DNA of 64,000 bases from Victivallis lenta (GCF_009695545.1 NZ_VUNS01000007.1:1-64000), one strand, 5' to 3'; counted from the stretch's first letter, positions 34,677-43,945 are shown. A program made the numbers and translations. Notes: generated from the letters alone by a model not told the origin.

Positions 34677-35768
34677 ATGGGATACGGCAATAAAGTCACG
34701 GAAACCCGTGAATACATCCATGAGGAAATCGTGCTCGGCAACTACTCGCGCGGAACGGCGCTGCCGCCGGAGCGTGAGATGGCCGAACGGGCCGGCGTCA
34801 GCTATATGACGCTGCGCAAGGCAGTCGATCTGCTGGTGGCGGAAGGGTGCCTGGAACGGGTTGCCGGAGTCGGGACCTTCGTCTGCAGCACGATCTCCGA
34901 AAACAAACTGCCGCGGCAGCTCGGGGCCGTGATTCCGGCCTGGGGGGCTCCGGAAAACATGGATTTCATCATGCACCTGAGCGCGGCTGCCCGGCAGGAG
35001 AACTGGATTCCGAAGTTCGTGTTCGCCCGTTCGTGGCGTGACCGGACCATCGCCGACCTTTATCAGACCAGCGATGCGCTGGTCACCAAGGCGATCGAGG
35101 ACCTGAACGATCTGCCGAACGATCTGGCCGAAAAGTTCCGCAGCCGCGAAAAGCCGGTCGTCATCAGCGGCGGCGATGCCGTGCCGTTCGGCTTCGACTC
35201 CGTTTCGCCGTGTTTTACCGAAGAGGCTGCGGAGCTCTGCGAACGGCTCCATCAGCTCGGCCACCGCCGGCTTCTGCAGGTCGAGCAGTTCGAGCGCCGC
35301 AACGGCGGCAAGCGTTTTCTGAGCTTGTCGGACAACGGCATCGGGGAGTGCTTCCGCCGCCGCTACCCGGATGTCGATTACGACGACACCACGCTGCTGG
35401 TGGAGGTCCCCTCCTTCGGCCAGCCGTTCGAGGCGATCCACGAAAAAATTCTCCGGCTCGGGGCGAAAACCGACTGCACGGCGATCGTCTGTCCGCTGCC
35501 GTTCTACTGGGGAGTCTACTCCGCGCTGACCGATCTCGGGCTGCGCGTTCCCGAAGATGTCTCGGTCGTCTGTGTCGGCGACCGGCTCGAAGCCAACTAC
35601 TACCGGCCGCGGCCGGCCACGCTGACGCCGCCGCTTCACGATCTCGCCCGGAACGTTTTCGAACAGATCCGCTGGCGGCAGAAGAATCCGAGGCAGCCGG
35701 CCCGCAATCTCCTTTTCAACAGCTGTTTCCAACCCGGGCAGACCCTGGCGGCGGCCCGTAATCAATAG
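34677..35768 (+). CDS. GntR-family regulator with LacI-like ligand domain (copy 1)
   Basis: 363 aa. Residues 8-72 are a GntR winged helix (TETREYIHEEIVLGNYSRG, PPEREMAERAGVSYMTLRKAVDLLVAEG, GVGTFV). The rest is a periplasmic-binding-like domain with AVIPAWGAPENMDF and VPEDVSVVCVGDRLEANYYRPRPATLTP, a layout shared with the AraR/GntR-LacI hybrid regulators of sugar use. AAAGGAAAAC precedes the ATG. It heads a group with a GDPD, a pseudopilin and a GH-A-clan hydrolase. Stop is TAG. Confidence 0.88.
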   Translation: MGYGNKVTETREYIHEEIVLGNYSRGTALPPEREMAERAGVSYMTLRKAVDLLVAEGCLERVAGVGTFVCSTISENKLPRQLGAVIPAWGAPENMDFIMHLSAAARQENWIPKFVFARSWRDRTIADLYQTSDALVTKAIEDLNDLPNDLAEKFRSREKPVVISGGDAVPFGFDSVSPCFTEEAAELCERLHQLGHRRLLQVEQFERRNGGKRFLSLSDNGIGECFRRRYPDVDYDDTTLLVEVPSFGQPFEAIHEKILRLGAKTDCTAIVCPLPFYWGVYSALTDLGLRVPEDVSVVCVGDRLEANYYRPRPATLTPPLHDLARNVFEQIRWRQKNPRQPARNLLFNSCFQPGQTLAAARNQ

Positions 35769-35789
35769 CAAAAGAAAGTATTTCCCGTC

Positions 35790-36725
35790 ATGAATGTTTC
35801 CCCTTATCGCAAACGGCTCGATGCGCTGTTCGGCCGGCATCAGGTGCTCATTGCCGTTCATCGCGGCATCGCCTGCGGCGACATCATCGAAAACACGGCG
35901 GACGGGCTTCGGGCCGCCTGGGTCTGCGGCGGCGATATCGCCGAGACTGATGTGGTCCGCAGCACCGACGGCGTTTATTACTGTCTGCACGACGGCATGG
36001 AGCCGCGGCTGATCGGGGAGTGCGGCAATCTTGAAACGCTCAATTCGAGCGAAATCGACCGTCTTGAATACTTCAACATGTCGCGGACACCGGCCGGACC
36101 GGTCGAGCGGCTCGACGGCGTGCTCGCCGCGCTCCGGGGCGGCGGACTGCTGAACATCGACCGTTCGTGGCGTTACTGGAGCAGCGGGCTGCTTGAGCGG
36201 CTTGCCTCGCTGGAGATGTCCGACCAGCTGATTCTGAAATGCCCGGCCGCCGACGCCGATGCGCTCGACGCGCTCGAACGGTGCGGTCACCCGTTTCTCT
36301 TCATGCCGATCGTCGGGACGGCGGAGGAGTGGCGGGCGGTCCGGCGCCGCAGACTGAACTTCGTCGGGGCGGAACTGCTTTTCTCCGACGGGGCAAGCGA
36401 GCTTTTGACGCCGGAATTCCAGGCGGAGTTCCACGATGCCGGACTTTTCCTCTGGGCCAACGCGATCTGTCTCGGCCGGAAGCAGTACAACCTGAGTGCG
36501 TTCCGCGACGACCGCGGCGCGATCCTCGATTCCGCCGACGATCACTGGGGCTGGATGATCGAACACGGCTTCCGGGTGATCCAGACCGATTTCCCGGCGC
36601 TGCTGCACAGCTATCTCTCGAACCGTTATCCCGGCAGCCGCGCCGGATTATGTCCGGCCCGCGTTCAGGAGCCGCGCTGGCGGCGGCCGGAACGGGCGGC
36701 GTCTTTCTGTCCCGTCACGGCATAA
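35790..36725 (+). CDS. Glycerophosphodiester phosphodiesterase (GDPD)-family protein
   Basis: 311 aa, no signal peptide. HRG at 24-26, ENTADGLRAAWVCGGDIAETDVV (metal-site Glu/Asp) and the catalytic CLHDG at ~65-69 match the GDPD TIM barrel, which hydrolyses glycerophosphodiesters to glycerol-3-phosphate and an alcohol. Later parts are less typical (NIDRSWRYWSSGLLERLASL), and the C-terminal ~30 residues are Arg-rich. Members in glycan-use loci may act on other cyclic phosphate or sugar esters. It follows the GntR gene by 21 nt. Confidence 0.8.
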   Translation: MNVSPYRKRLDALFGRHQVLIAVHRGIACGDIIENTADGLRAAWVCGGDIAETDVVRSTDGVYYCLHDGMEPRLIGECGNLETLNSSEIDRLEYFNMSRTPAGPVERLDGVLAALRGGGLLNIDRSWRYWSSGLLERLASLEMSDQLILKCPAADADALDALERCGHPFLFMPIVGTAEEWRAVRRRRLNFVGAELLFSDGASELLTPEFQAEFHDAGLFLWANAICLGRKQYNLSAFRDDRGAILDSADDHWGWMIEHGFRVIQTDFPALLHSYLSNRYPGSRAGLCPARVQEPRWRRPERAASFCPVTA

Positions 36726-36826
36726 ACGCCGCGTTCAAAAGCGATTCCGGCTGCATCCGGACGGCTGGAAGGACTTTTGAAGCCGGTAGAAGATAATTCT
36801 CCTTCACAAAACGAGGTAACCTGAAA

Positions 36827-37591
36827 ATGAGCAAACGCAAGAGTGTTTTTCCGCAATTTCCGTATCGCCGTTTCACACTGATCGAACTTCTGGTTGTTAT
36901 CGCGATCATCGCGATCCTCGCCTCCATGCTGCTGCCCGCCCTGAATCAGGCGCGGGAGAAGGCGCGCGCGTCGAGCTGTCTCAACAGCATGAAGCAGATC
37001 GGGCTGGCCATGAATCTGTACGCCGATGACAACAAAGGCATGATGAGCGGCTGCAACAAGAACAGCTTCAACCTGGCCTGGGGAGACCAGTTGCTGAGCC
37101 ATGCGGGGGACGCCGGGAAATATGTGCCGCGCGACACGGCCGTCTGCCCCTCCGACGCCAACGCCGGCCGTTACAGGGAGAGCCACTCCATGTATGACGG
37201 CATCAACGGCATTTTCGACTATCTCCGCTATCACCAGCAGGGCATTGAGGGGCAGGAGTGCAAAAACTACGCCGACACGAAGCTTTTCCTGACGACCACC
37301 ACGTACAACCAGCCGTGGGCGATGATTCTCGGCAAGGCGAAGAATCCTTCCCGCTCGCCCATCTACGGCGACACCTACAACGGGGACGTCAACGTCATGT
37401 CGGGTTCCTGCCGTTTTCAGGGAAACAACCTGATCGTCAGCATGGGGTTCTCGCGGTCGCACTCCAACCGCGGCAATCTGCTCTTCTTCGACGGTCACGC
37501 CGAATCTCTCGACAAGGCCGGACTTGCCGCCATTTCGACTTTCCCGATCACCAAGTCGTACAACTCGGCGAAAATCTTCGAGACCAACTGA
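36827..37591 (+). CDS. Pseudopilin-type protein with H-x9-DG motif (copy C)
   Basis: 254 aa. After a 15-residue basic leader comes [17 protein letters not shown] and [16 protein letters not shown]; the residue before Phe is Arg. [23 protein letters not shown] follows, and [18 protein letters not shown] gives a perfect H-x9-DG motif. ATG is 8-10 nt after GAGGTAACC. The following hydrolase gene starts 1 nt after its stop, so they are one operon. See the other two copies at 25114 and 32366. Confidence 0.92.
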   Translation: MSKRKSVFPQFPYRRFTLIELLVVIAIIAILASMLLPALNQAREKARASSCLNSMKQIGLAMNLYADDNKGMMSGCNKNSFNLAWGDQLLSHAGDAGKYVPRDTAVCPSDANAGRYRESHSMYDGINGIFDYLRYHQQGIEGQECKNYADTKLFLTTTTYNQPWAMILGKAKNPSRSPIYGDTYNGDVNVMSGSCRFQGNNLIVSMGFSRSHSNRGNLLFFDGHAESLDKAGLAAISTFPITKSYNSAKIFETN

Positions 37592-37592
37592 T

Positions 37593-40538
37593 ATGAAAAG
37601 ACAGCTCCTGATTCTGGCGGCGGCCCTGTTTTCCGCTGTTTTGTTTCCGGCCGTTTCGGGCGGCGAGCTTCGGCTGTCGGGAGAACCGGCGCTCTGGAAG
37701 TTCACGAACGGCTCCGAGTTCCCCGGAGCGAAGGGGAAGTATGAGAGCCGGGACGGCTTGCTCTCCCTCTCCGGCGACTTCACCGGCGGCGGCCGTTATG
37801 TCGGCGTCGTCAGCCGCGGCAGGCTGCCGCCGTTCCGGGAGCTCGCTTTCCGGGTGAGGGGGGAGGCCGGCCGCATCACGCTCCGCTGCCTCGATGCCGA
37901 AGGCCAGACGCATCAATATGAGCTGCCGGCTGCCGCCGCCGGCGGTGAGTGGCGGGAGCTCTCGCTTCCGCTGGCCGATTCCGCCGTCCATTGGGGCGGC
38001 GCGAATGACGGCCGATTCCGCGGCCCGGCCGGGGAGATTGCGTTTCTGCTGCATGCCGGGCAGCTGCCCGGCCGGCGCGGAACGGTCGAAATCGGCGACA
38101 TCACGCTGCGCGGGGCCGACACGGCGGAACTGAAGTTCCAGGCCCGCCCGGACCGTCTCGAGAACAGCTTTGTCGTGCCCGGCGGCACGGAGCCGGTCCG
38201 GCTCCGGCTCTTCAGCAGCCGCCCCGATTTCACGCCGGAGGAGCTTGTCTACACTTATACGGATTACACCGGGAAAACCGTTGCCTCCGGACAGGCGAAG
38301 TATCTTTCCGGCAACGGCGGCATGCTCGAAGTCCCGCCGCCGCGGGAGGTCGGCTACTACGATCTGCTCTTCCCCGCGCTCGGCATCCATTCCGCCGTCG
38401 TCGCGGACCGCCCGGTTTCCGGGCCCGCCGACGAATTTTTCGCCGTGGATGTGGCGGCCAGCCGCGGCGTGACGCCGCTCTCCGAGCTTGAAGAGATATT
38501 CCGGCTTCTGCGCAGGAACAACATCCTCTGGATTCGCGACCGGCTGACCCACGGCGTGCTTGAGCCGGAAGCCGGGCGCTTCGATTTCGAAGCCGCTTCC
38601 GGCCGTTACCGGCAGCTGCGCGAGGCGGCCGCTCGCGAGGGACTGAAGCTGCTCGATGTCATCCACGATACGCCGAACTGGAACAAATATCCGGTCAAGC
38701 TCAGGGAGGACCGGGTCGGCGACAAAATCGCCGGGCGTTACTACATGCACGGGAACAACCTTTATCCGCCGGACCTGATTGCGGCCGCAGCCGGGTTCGA
38801 CGCCGTCACCCGCCGTTTTCAACCTGCGGAGAAGGCGGTCGAGGTCTGGAACGAGCCGAGTTCTCCCACCTTCGACAACTCGTTCCCGGTCGAATTCGTC
38901 AGCGCGTTGACCAAGGCGGTTTCCGTGCGGTTCAGTCTGACTGGAAATCCGACGGCGGTGACCGGCATCGTCTACTCCGGACCGCCGGTCCAGAATTACG
39001 GGCTCTACATCGCAAACGGCCTGCTCGACTATGTCGATGCGGTGAGCTACCACGATTACCAGCCGGCCGACACGCTGGAGGACGGCGTCTTCCGCCTCCG
39101 GGAGATCGAGCGCGAGAGCGGGACCGCCCGCTGCGGCATCCCGTACTGGATCACCGAGGCCGGTATGCCGTGGGCGAACCGCGAACTCCGGGCGGCTCCG
39201 GCCGACGACCGGCGCAGCGCATCGGAGATCGCAGGGAAGGCGATCGAATTCCGCGCGCTCGGTATTCAGCGCTATTTCGCCTTCATCATCAAATATTACA
39301 GCGAACTGCATAAGAATTTCGGCATGCTGGACGCGAACGGCGCGCCGATGCGTTCGATGGCGGCCTACACCCATCTGGTCAGGGTGCTCTCCCATAAAGA
39401 GTATCTGGGCGACTTCCGGCTGCCGGGGGCCGTCCGCAGCCGGGTGTTCGGCGATGAAAACGGGAAGGTGGCCTGCCTTTATGTGCCGCTCCGCCCGGCT
39501 GCTCCGGAAAAAGAGCTGGTGCTGCCGGAAGGAGTTGAGCTGCTCCGGGCCGAAGGGGCCGACGGGCGGCCGCTCGCCGTCGAAAACGGCCGGATTCCGG
39601 TCGGCGGCGACGGTGTGGTCTACCTCTATTTCGCCGACCTGCCGGAACGGCTGCTCGACCGGAATACCCGGGCGATGCCGCTTTACCGGGCGGCCCGCGA
39701 CTACCGCCCGGCTCCCCGCTGCCGCAAACCGGTGGTGATCCAGCCGGATTACGATCTCGGGGAAACCTTTTACAGCGGAACCGGCATCCGGTTCGGTGCG
39801 GACGGGACGTTCCGCTGCCGGGTCCGGTACAACAACCTCTCCGGCCGGCCGGTCACCGTCGAGCCCGGCATCGAGCTGCCCCGCGGCATCGTCGCTCCGG
39901 ATTTCCCCGCCGCCGCCTTCGAACTCGGACCGAACGGCAGCCGCATGCTGGAATTTACCCTGAGGGCGACGGACGATCTCGGCGTGGCCCGCCATTCGCT
40001 GGTCAGGCTCGGGGACCGCCGGGGCAATACGACGCCGCTCGCCGTCGCGCTGCACCGCCAGCCGTCGCCCGAACATGTCCGGGAAGGGCGGCTGAGCGGA
40101 CTGCCGGAGATGGAGAACCCGGCAGCCTGGCGCAAAAACTCCGCCGGCGAGCTGACGATCCGGCGGGATGAGACGGATCGTTCGATCGAGTTCCGCACCC
40201 GTTTCCCGGTCGGCGTGGACCGCTGGAGCTATCCGGAATTCGTGCTTCCGCCGGGTGTGCTCAAGGATGCGATCGCCGTCGGCTTCGAGGTGAAGGTCAC
40301 CCCGGCCGATCAGATCCGGCAGATGGTGCTGATGGCGGTCTGCTCCGACACGAAGGAGCACGGTCCCTACATCAGCATCGCCGTTCCGGCGCCGACCGGG
40401 GAGTGGGAGTACCGCAGCGTGTTCCTGCCGTCGTATCCGCGCCCGGAGTCGATCCGCATGTTCCGGCTCGGCGTCAATGCGTTCACGCAGGAGGTCAGCG
40501 TGAAGATCCGCAACGTCCGGATCTTTCACTCGCGCTGA
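37593..40538 (+). CDS. Large secreted glycoside hydrolase, GH-A clan (GH39-like)
   Basis: I use ATG 37593, directly after the pseudopilin stop, because it gives a signal peptide (MKRQLLILAAALFSAVLFPAVSG). 981 aa. Residues ~25-280 are beta-rich, probably one or two carbohydrate-binding modules. The barrel (~290-600) has the acid/base motif VEVWNEPSS (Glu421) and nucleophile motif WITEAGM (Glu522), with YHDYQPAD between. The remainder is several beta-sandwich domains (~640-981). The layout suits a GH39/GH5-clan enzyme such as a xylosidase, arabinosidase or endo-acting hydrolase; the family is not certain. Confidence 0.82.
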   Translation: MKRQLLILAAALFSAVLFPAVSGGELRLSGEPALWKFTNGSEFPGAKGKYESRDGLLSLSGDFTGGGRYVGVVSRGRLPPFRELAFRVRGEAGRITLRCLDAEGQTHQYELPAAAAGGEWRELSLPLADSAVHWGGANDGRFRGPAGEIAFLLHAGQLPGRRGTVEIGDITLRGADTAELKFQARPDRLENSFVVPGGTEPVRLRLFSSRPDFTPEELVYTYTDYTGKTVASGQAKYLSGNGGMLEVPPPREVGYYDLLFPALGIHSAVVADRPVSGPADEFFAVDVAASRGVTPLSELEEIFRLLRRNNILWIRDRLTHGVLEPEAGRFDFEAASGRYRQLREAAAREGLKLLDVIHDTPNWNKYPVKLREDRVGDKIAGRYYMHGNNLYPPDLIAAAAGFDAVTRRFQPAEKAVEVWNEPSSPTFDNSFPVEFVSALTKAVSVRFSLTGNPTAVTGIVYSGPPVQNYGLYIANGLLDYVDAVSYHDYQPADTLEDGVFRLREIERESGTARCGIPYWITEAGMPWANRELRAAPADDRRSASEIAGKAIEFRALGIQRYFAFIIKYYSELHKNFGMLDANGAPMRSMAAYTHLVRVLSHKEYLGDFRLPGAVRSRVFGDENGKVACLYVPLRPAAPEKELVLPEGVELLRAEGADGRPLAVENGRIPVGGDGVVYLYFADLPERLLDRNTRAMPLYRAARDYRPAPRCRKPVVIQPDYDLGETFYSGTGIRFGADGTFRCRVRYNNLSGRPVTVEPGIELPRGIVAPDFPAAAFELGPNGSRMLEFTLRATDDLGVARHSLVRLGDRRGNTTPLAVALHRQPSPEHVREGRLSGLPEMENPAAWRKNSAGELTIRRDETDRSIEFRTRFPVGVDRWSYPEFVLPPGVLKDAIAVGFEVKVTPADQIRQMVLMAVCSDTKEHGPYISIAVPAPTGEWEYRSVFLPSYPRPESIRMFRLGVNAFTQEVSVKIRNVRIFHSR

Positions 40539-40583
40539 CACCCCGGAATCCCGGAAAAATTTCGGGAAAGATCGTTCCGGCGA

Positions 40584-40612
40584 TTGACACCGGCCCTTTT
40601 TCGTGGTATGGT
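40584..40612 (+). promoter_or_regulatory. Sigma-70 promoter of the second GntR gene
   Basis: TTGACA and TATGGT separated by 17 bases, ~60 bases before the ATG at 40674. Confidence 0.7.
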
Positions 40613-40623
40613 TATCTGTGAAA

Positions 40624-40636
40624 CCGTATAATACGG
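40624..40636. promoter_or_regulatory. Perfect 13-bp palindrome, likely operator of GntR copy 2
   Basis: CCGTATAATACGG is a perfect palindrome around a central A. It starts 12 bases after the -10 box and lies 37 bases before the start codon, where a bound repressor would block early transcription. Autoregulation by the GntR protein is the simple reading. Confidence 0.6.
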
Positions 40637-40673
40637 AATAATAACCAGGGCAGGTTTACGGAAGGGTCTTGCG

Positions 40674-41723
40674 ATGCAGGCGATCATCAAACGGAACGAT
40701 CCGCTTTACCGGCAGATCGTTTCCTATTTCGAAGAGGAGATTCTGCAGGGCAGGCTGAAACCGGGCGACCGGATTCCGGCGACGACCCGGCTGTCGGAGA
40801 TTTTCAATGTGAATCCCGATACGGTGCAGCAGAGCCTGAAGCTGCTGGCGGAACGCGGTTTCGTCTCCCGGGCGCCGGGCCGGGGGACGTTCGTCCGCAA
40901 GGGGATCAACTCCAGAACGTTCGGCATCATCTTCAAACGGACGGTGCTCACCGATGAGGACGTCAGCTTCTACTCCGGATTCCTGAATGACTTCATTCTG
41001 CTCGCGGAGCAGGAGCAGTGGAACTGCCGCCTTTTCATGGTGACCGAGAATCTCTCCCCCGAAGACGCCTCCGGCGAGAAGGGACTGCTCGACCTGAAGA
41101 AAGCGATCGCCGACGGGGAAGTCCGCGCGGTGGTCGAATTCTGCACCAACCCCACGGTGCGGGACTATCTGCGGACGGAGTGCCCGGTTCCGGTCTCGCT
41201 CTGCGACGTCTCCATGGACAATATTGCCTTTATCCACAAGGGGGTGAATTATCTGGAGGAGCGGGGATATCGAGATATCGCGGTCTTCGCCTACCATCTC
41301 GACCGCCCGAACAATTTCGATGAAGGGATCAGCACCTGTCATTCGAAGCTGCCGCTCCGGCGCTTCGACGCCGTCGACGCCAACCACAACGAAGGCTACC
41401 GGCTGATGCGGGAGCTCTGCGGGAGCCGTTCCGGGCTGCCGGACGCGCTGCTGATCGCCAACGACCGGCTTTTCATCGGAGCCTGGTATTTTCTGCTGGA
41501 GAAGGGAATCCGGGTTCCGGAAGAGCTTGCCGTGCTGACCCACGCGAACCGGGGGCGGCTCCCGATGTCCCATATTCCGCTGACCCGGCTGGAAGTGGAC
41601 CCGCTTGCGCTCACCCGCGAGGTGTTCCGCGAAATCGCCGGCAAGATCACCGGCGACGCCTACACGGCCCGGCCGGTGACGCCGGAGCTGATCGTCGGCA
41701 GAAGCTGCGGAGAGGCGGAATGA
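40674..41723 (+). CDS. GntR-family regulator with LacI-like ligand domain (copy 2)
   Basis: 349 aa. The winged helix spans ~5-75 (DPLYRQIVSYFEEEILQGRLKPGDRIPAT, LSEIFNVNPDTVQQSLKLLAERGFVSRAPGRGTFV). The C-terminal part is a LacI-type ligand domain (AFIHKGVNYLEERGYRDIAVF, LPDALLIANDRLFIGAWYFLLEKGIRVPEELAVLTHANRG). It overlaps the SGNH hydrolase gene by 4 nt and so forms a two-gene operon with it. Confidence 0.9.
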   Translation: MQAIIKRNDPLYRQIVSYFEEEILQGRLKPGDRIPATTRLSEIFNVNPDTVQQSLKLLAERGFVSRAPGRGTFVRKGINSRTFGIIFKRTVLTDEDVSFYSGFLNDFILLAEQEQWNCRLFMVTENLSPEDASGEKGLLDLKKAIADGEVRAVVEFCTNPTVRDYLRTECPVPVSLCDVSMDNIAFIHKGVNYLEERGYRDIAVFAYHLDRPNNFDEGISTCHSKLPLRRFDAVDANHNEGYRLMRELCGSRSGLPDALLIANDRLFIGAWYFLLEKGIRVPEELAVLTHANRGRLPMSHIPLTRLEVDPLALTREVFREIAGKITGDAYTARPVTPELIVGRSCGEAE

Positions 41724-42853
41724 ACGCGGGAAATCTGTTTTTACTGATCATCGGCATCATGTTTTCCGCCGGGTGCGTCAGCCCCGGCGCCAGACCGGAG
41801 GAACATTCGAACATGCGGAAATTTTTTCAGAAGCTCAAATGCGGCGAAGAGGCGACCGTCGCTTATTTCGGCGGCTCGATCACCTGGGGAGCCACGGCGA
41901 CCGACCCGTTGAAAACCTCCTGGCGGGCGCTGCTTGCGAAGCGGTTGCAGCGGGAGTTTCCGGCGGCCCGCCTCGTTCCCGTCGACGCGGCGATCGGCGG
42001 CAAAGGGTCCGATCTCGGCGTATTCCGCATGGACCGCGACGTGCTCCCTTTTCGGCCGGACCTGACTTTCGTGGAGTTTGCGGTCAACGATGCGCAGAAT
42101 CCGGAACGGCTGGAGTGCATGGAGGGGATTCTGCGGAAGCTTCACACCGGCCGGCCGGATATGGCGATCGTGCTGGTCATCACCGGTTACGGCGCGGAGT
42201 CGTTCGAGAGTCCGCGTGAGGAGGATTACCGGAGCCTCGCCGCGTATTACGGAATTCCGGCAATCAGCGTCGTTCCCGAAGTGCGTCGCCGGATCGCGGC
42301 GGGAGAGTTCTCCTGCCGCGACATCCTGACCGACGGCACTCATCCGAACGACCGCGGCTATGCCCTTTACTGCGACATCATTTTCGAGCAGCTGATGAAT
42401 TGCGGCGACTCCGGGCCGTGGCCGGAAAAGCCGCTGACCGCCAACCGGTTCGAGTCGGCCCGGATGATCGAACTCGCTTCGCTGCTGCCCCCCGCCGCAT
42501 CCGCGGCGGCATGGAGGCGGGAGCTGCCGTCGGTGACCGGCGTCTGGTTCGATCACCAGCCGTCGCGCTGGCTTCCGAGCGTCATCGTTCCGGAGCGGGA
42601 AACGGCCTCCCTCTCTCTGGAAACCGCGTGTTCCGGCGCCGGCGTCTATTACGAGACGGTTCCGGGCGGAGACCGGTTCGAGCTTCTGGCCGACGGGGTG
42701 AGCATATTTGCCGCCGACACGAAATTCCCCTGGCCGTATCCGGGGCTCGGGAACCGTTTTCAGCTGCTGCCCGTTGCGGGAAAGCATACGATTACAGTGA
42801 AAGCGCACGGCCCGAACCTGCGGCTGGGCTGTCTGCTGCTGACCGGACCGTAA
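41720..42853 (+). CDS. SGNH/GDSL-family hydrolase lipoprotein
   Basis: 377 aa. A lipoprotein signal (lipobox FSAGC, Cys19) suggests outer-membrane or periplasmic anchoring. The SGNH blocks are YFGGSITWG (Ser53), AIGGKGSDLG, FAVNDAQ and DGTHPNDRGY with the catalytic Asp and His. A C-terminal beta domain of ~130 residues follows (YYETVPGGDRFELLADGVS). Such enzymes commonly deacetylate or de-esterify polysaccharides. It is translationally coupled to the GntR regulator. Confidence 0.88.
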   Translation: MNAGNLFLLIIGIMFSAGCVSPGARPEEHSNMRKFFQKLKCGEEATVAYFGGSITWGATATDPLKTSWRALLAKRLQREFPAARLVPVDAAIGGKGSDLGVFRMDRDVLPFRPDLTFVEFAVNDAQNPERLECMEGILRKLHTGRPDMAIVLVITGYGAESFESPREEDYRSLAAYYGIPAISVVPEVRRRIAAGEFSCRDILTDGTHPNDRGYALYCDIIFEQLMNCGDSGPWPEKPLTANRFESARMIELASLLPPAASAAAWRRELPSVTGVWFDHQPSRWLPSVIVPERETASLSLETACSGAGVYYETVPGGDRFELLADGVSIFAADTKFPWPYPGLGNRFQLLPVAGKHTITVKAHGPNLRLGCLLLTGP

Positions 42854-42885
42854 ACCGGCTTGAATGACAGAGAATGGTGGGAAAA

Positions 42886-43272
42886 ATGAAAAAGACGATT
42901 GAGGTCGCTGCCGCCGTGATCCGGCGGGACGGCAGGGTGCTGCTTTCGACGCGTCCGGAGGACAAGCCGCCGGCCGGCCGCGAATTCCCGGGCGGCAAGC
43001 TCGAGCCCGGCGAGACGCTGAAGCAGGCCGCCGAGCGGGAGCTGCGGGAGGAGCTCGGCGTCGGCGTCGTGGCGCTCGACGAGCTGTTCCGGATCACGCA
43101 TGAGACGGAACACGCCGTGATCCGTCTCCGGTTCATCCGCACGGTTCTGCCGGAGGGGGAGGCGGTGACGCCGCTGGAGGGACAGAGTTTCGGCTGGTTC
43201 GATTTGAAGGAGCCGATGCCTCCGGATCTGCTTGCGCCGGACCGTCCGGTCTGGGAGTTTCTCGCTGAATGA
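42886..43272 (+). CDS. Nudix hydrolase, MutT-type (8-oxo-dGTP diphosphatase-like)
   Basis: I prefer ATG 42886 (MKKTIEVAAAVI), behind GGTGGG, to ATG 42874, which lacks a good ribosome site. The 128-aa protein has the Nudix box GGKLEPGETLKQAAERELREELGV and the MutT-like FPGG before it. MutT removes oxidised guanine nucleotides; other Nudix substrates are possible. Confidence 0.9.
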   Translation: MKKTIEVAAAVIRRDGRVLLSTRPEDKPPAGREFPGGKLEPGETLKQAAERELREELGVGVVALDELFRITHETEHAVIRLRFIRTVLPEGEAVTPLEGQSFGWFDLKEPMPPDLLAPDRPVWEFLAE

Positions 43273-43357
43273 CGGGGTTTCCGCATTTTTTTCGGTCTGC
43301 GGTACAATTTTTACGTGCGGCATTGCGTTATATGGATAAGACAAGGGCCAATACAGC

Positions 43358-43945
43358 ATGAAAGAGAGAGAGTTCGATGCCGGCGACGGCGAATTGATCG
43401 CCGCATTCGTCCGAGGCGACGAGAAGGCGTTCGAGCAGCTCTACGGCAGGTACAAGCGGCAGCTGTACGGTTTTTTGAACAATCTGATCACGGACAATCC
43501 GGCGGAAGTCGATGAAGTGTTTGAAGAGACCTGGCTGCGGGTGCTCGACAAGCTGCCGGGCTACCGCGACGAAGGCAGGTTCAGCGCCTGGCTGTTCCGC
43601 ATCGGCCGGAATATCTTTATCGACCGGCTGCGGAAAAACCGGAATGCGTTTGCCGCGCTGAACCTCGACGCCGAGGAGGCGCCGGCGCTGCCGGGCCCGG
43701 CTTCGCTGGAGCCGGACCAGGAACTTGAGCTCGGTGAAGTCGGCAGCGTAATCGCCGAAGCCGTCGGGAAACTGCCGGTCGAACAGCGCGAGGTGTTCCT
43801 GCTGCGGCAGCAGGAGCTCGCATTCAAGGAGATCGCGGAGATACAGGGCTGCTCGATCAACACCGTTCTCGGACGGATGCAGTACGCGATGAAAAGTTTA
43901 AGACGGTTGATCCTGGAAATCGACCGGGGAGGGATAGTGACATGA
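43358..43945 (+). CDS. ECF-type RNA polymerase sigma factor
   Basis: 195 aa. Region 2 is ELIAAFVRGDEKAFEQLYGRYKRQLYGFL with EETWLRVLDKLPGYRDEGRFSAWLFRIGRNIFIDRLRK, and region 4 is KLPVEQREVFLLRQQELAFKEIAEIQGCSINTVLGRMQYAMKSLRRL. There is no region 3. It overlaps the following membrane-protein gene by 4 nt, the usual arrangement of an ECF factor with its anti-sigma. A TACAAT at 43303-43308 could be its -10 but the -35 is weak. Confidence 0.93.
   Translation: MKEREFDAGDGELIAAFVRGDEKAFEQLYGRYKRQLYGFLNNLITDNPAEVDEVFEETWLRVLDKLPGYRDEGRFSAWLFRIGRNIFIDRLRKNRNAFAALNLDAEEAPALPGPASLEPDQELELGEVGSVIAEAVGKLPVEQREVFLLRQQELAFKEIAEIQGCSINTVLGRMQYAMKSLRRLILEIDRGGIVT

Noticed and set aside
34305-40538. tRNA-Ala as attachment site of an integrated element
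   Set aside because: No duplicated tRNA 3' end and no integrase were found downstream; the following genes have their own promoters.
37548-40541. A 997-residue open frame on the minus strand opposite the large hydrolase
   Set aside because: It is the shadow of the real gene at 37593; its Arg/Pro/Gly-rich composition without motifs is typical of antisense frames in GC-rich DNA.
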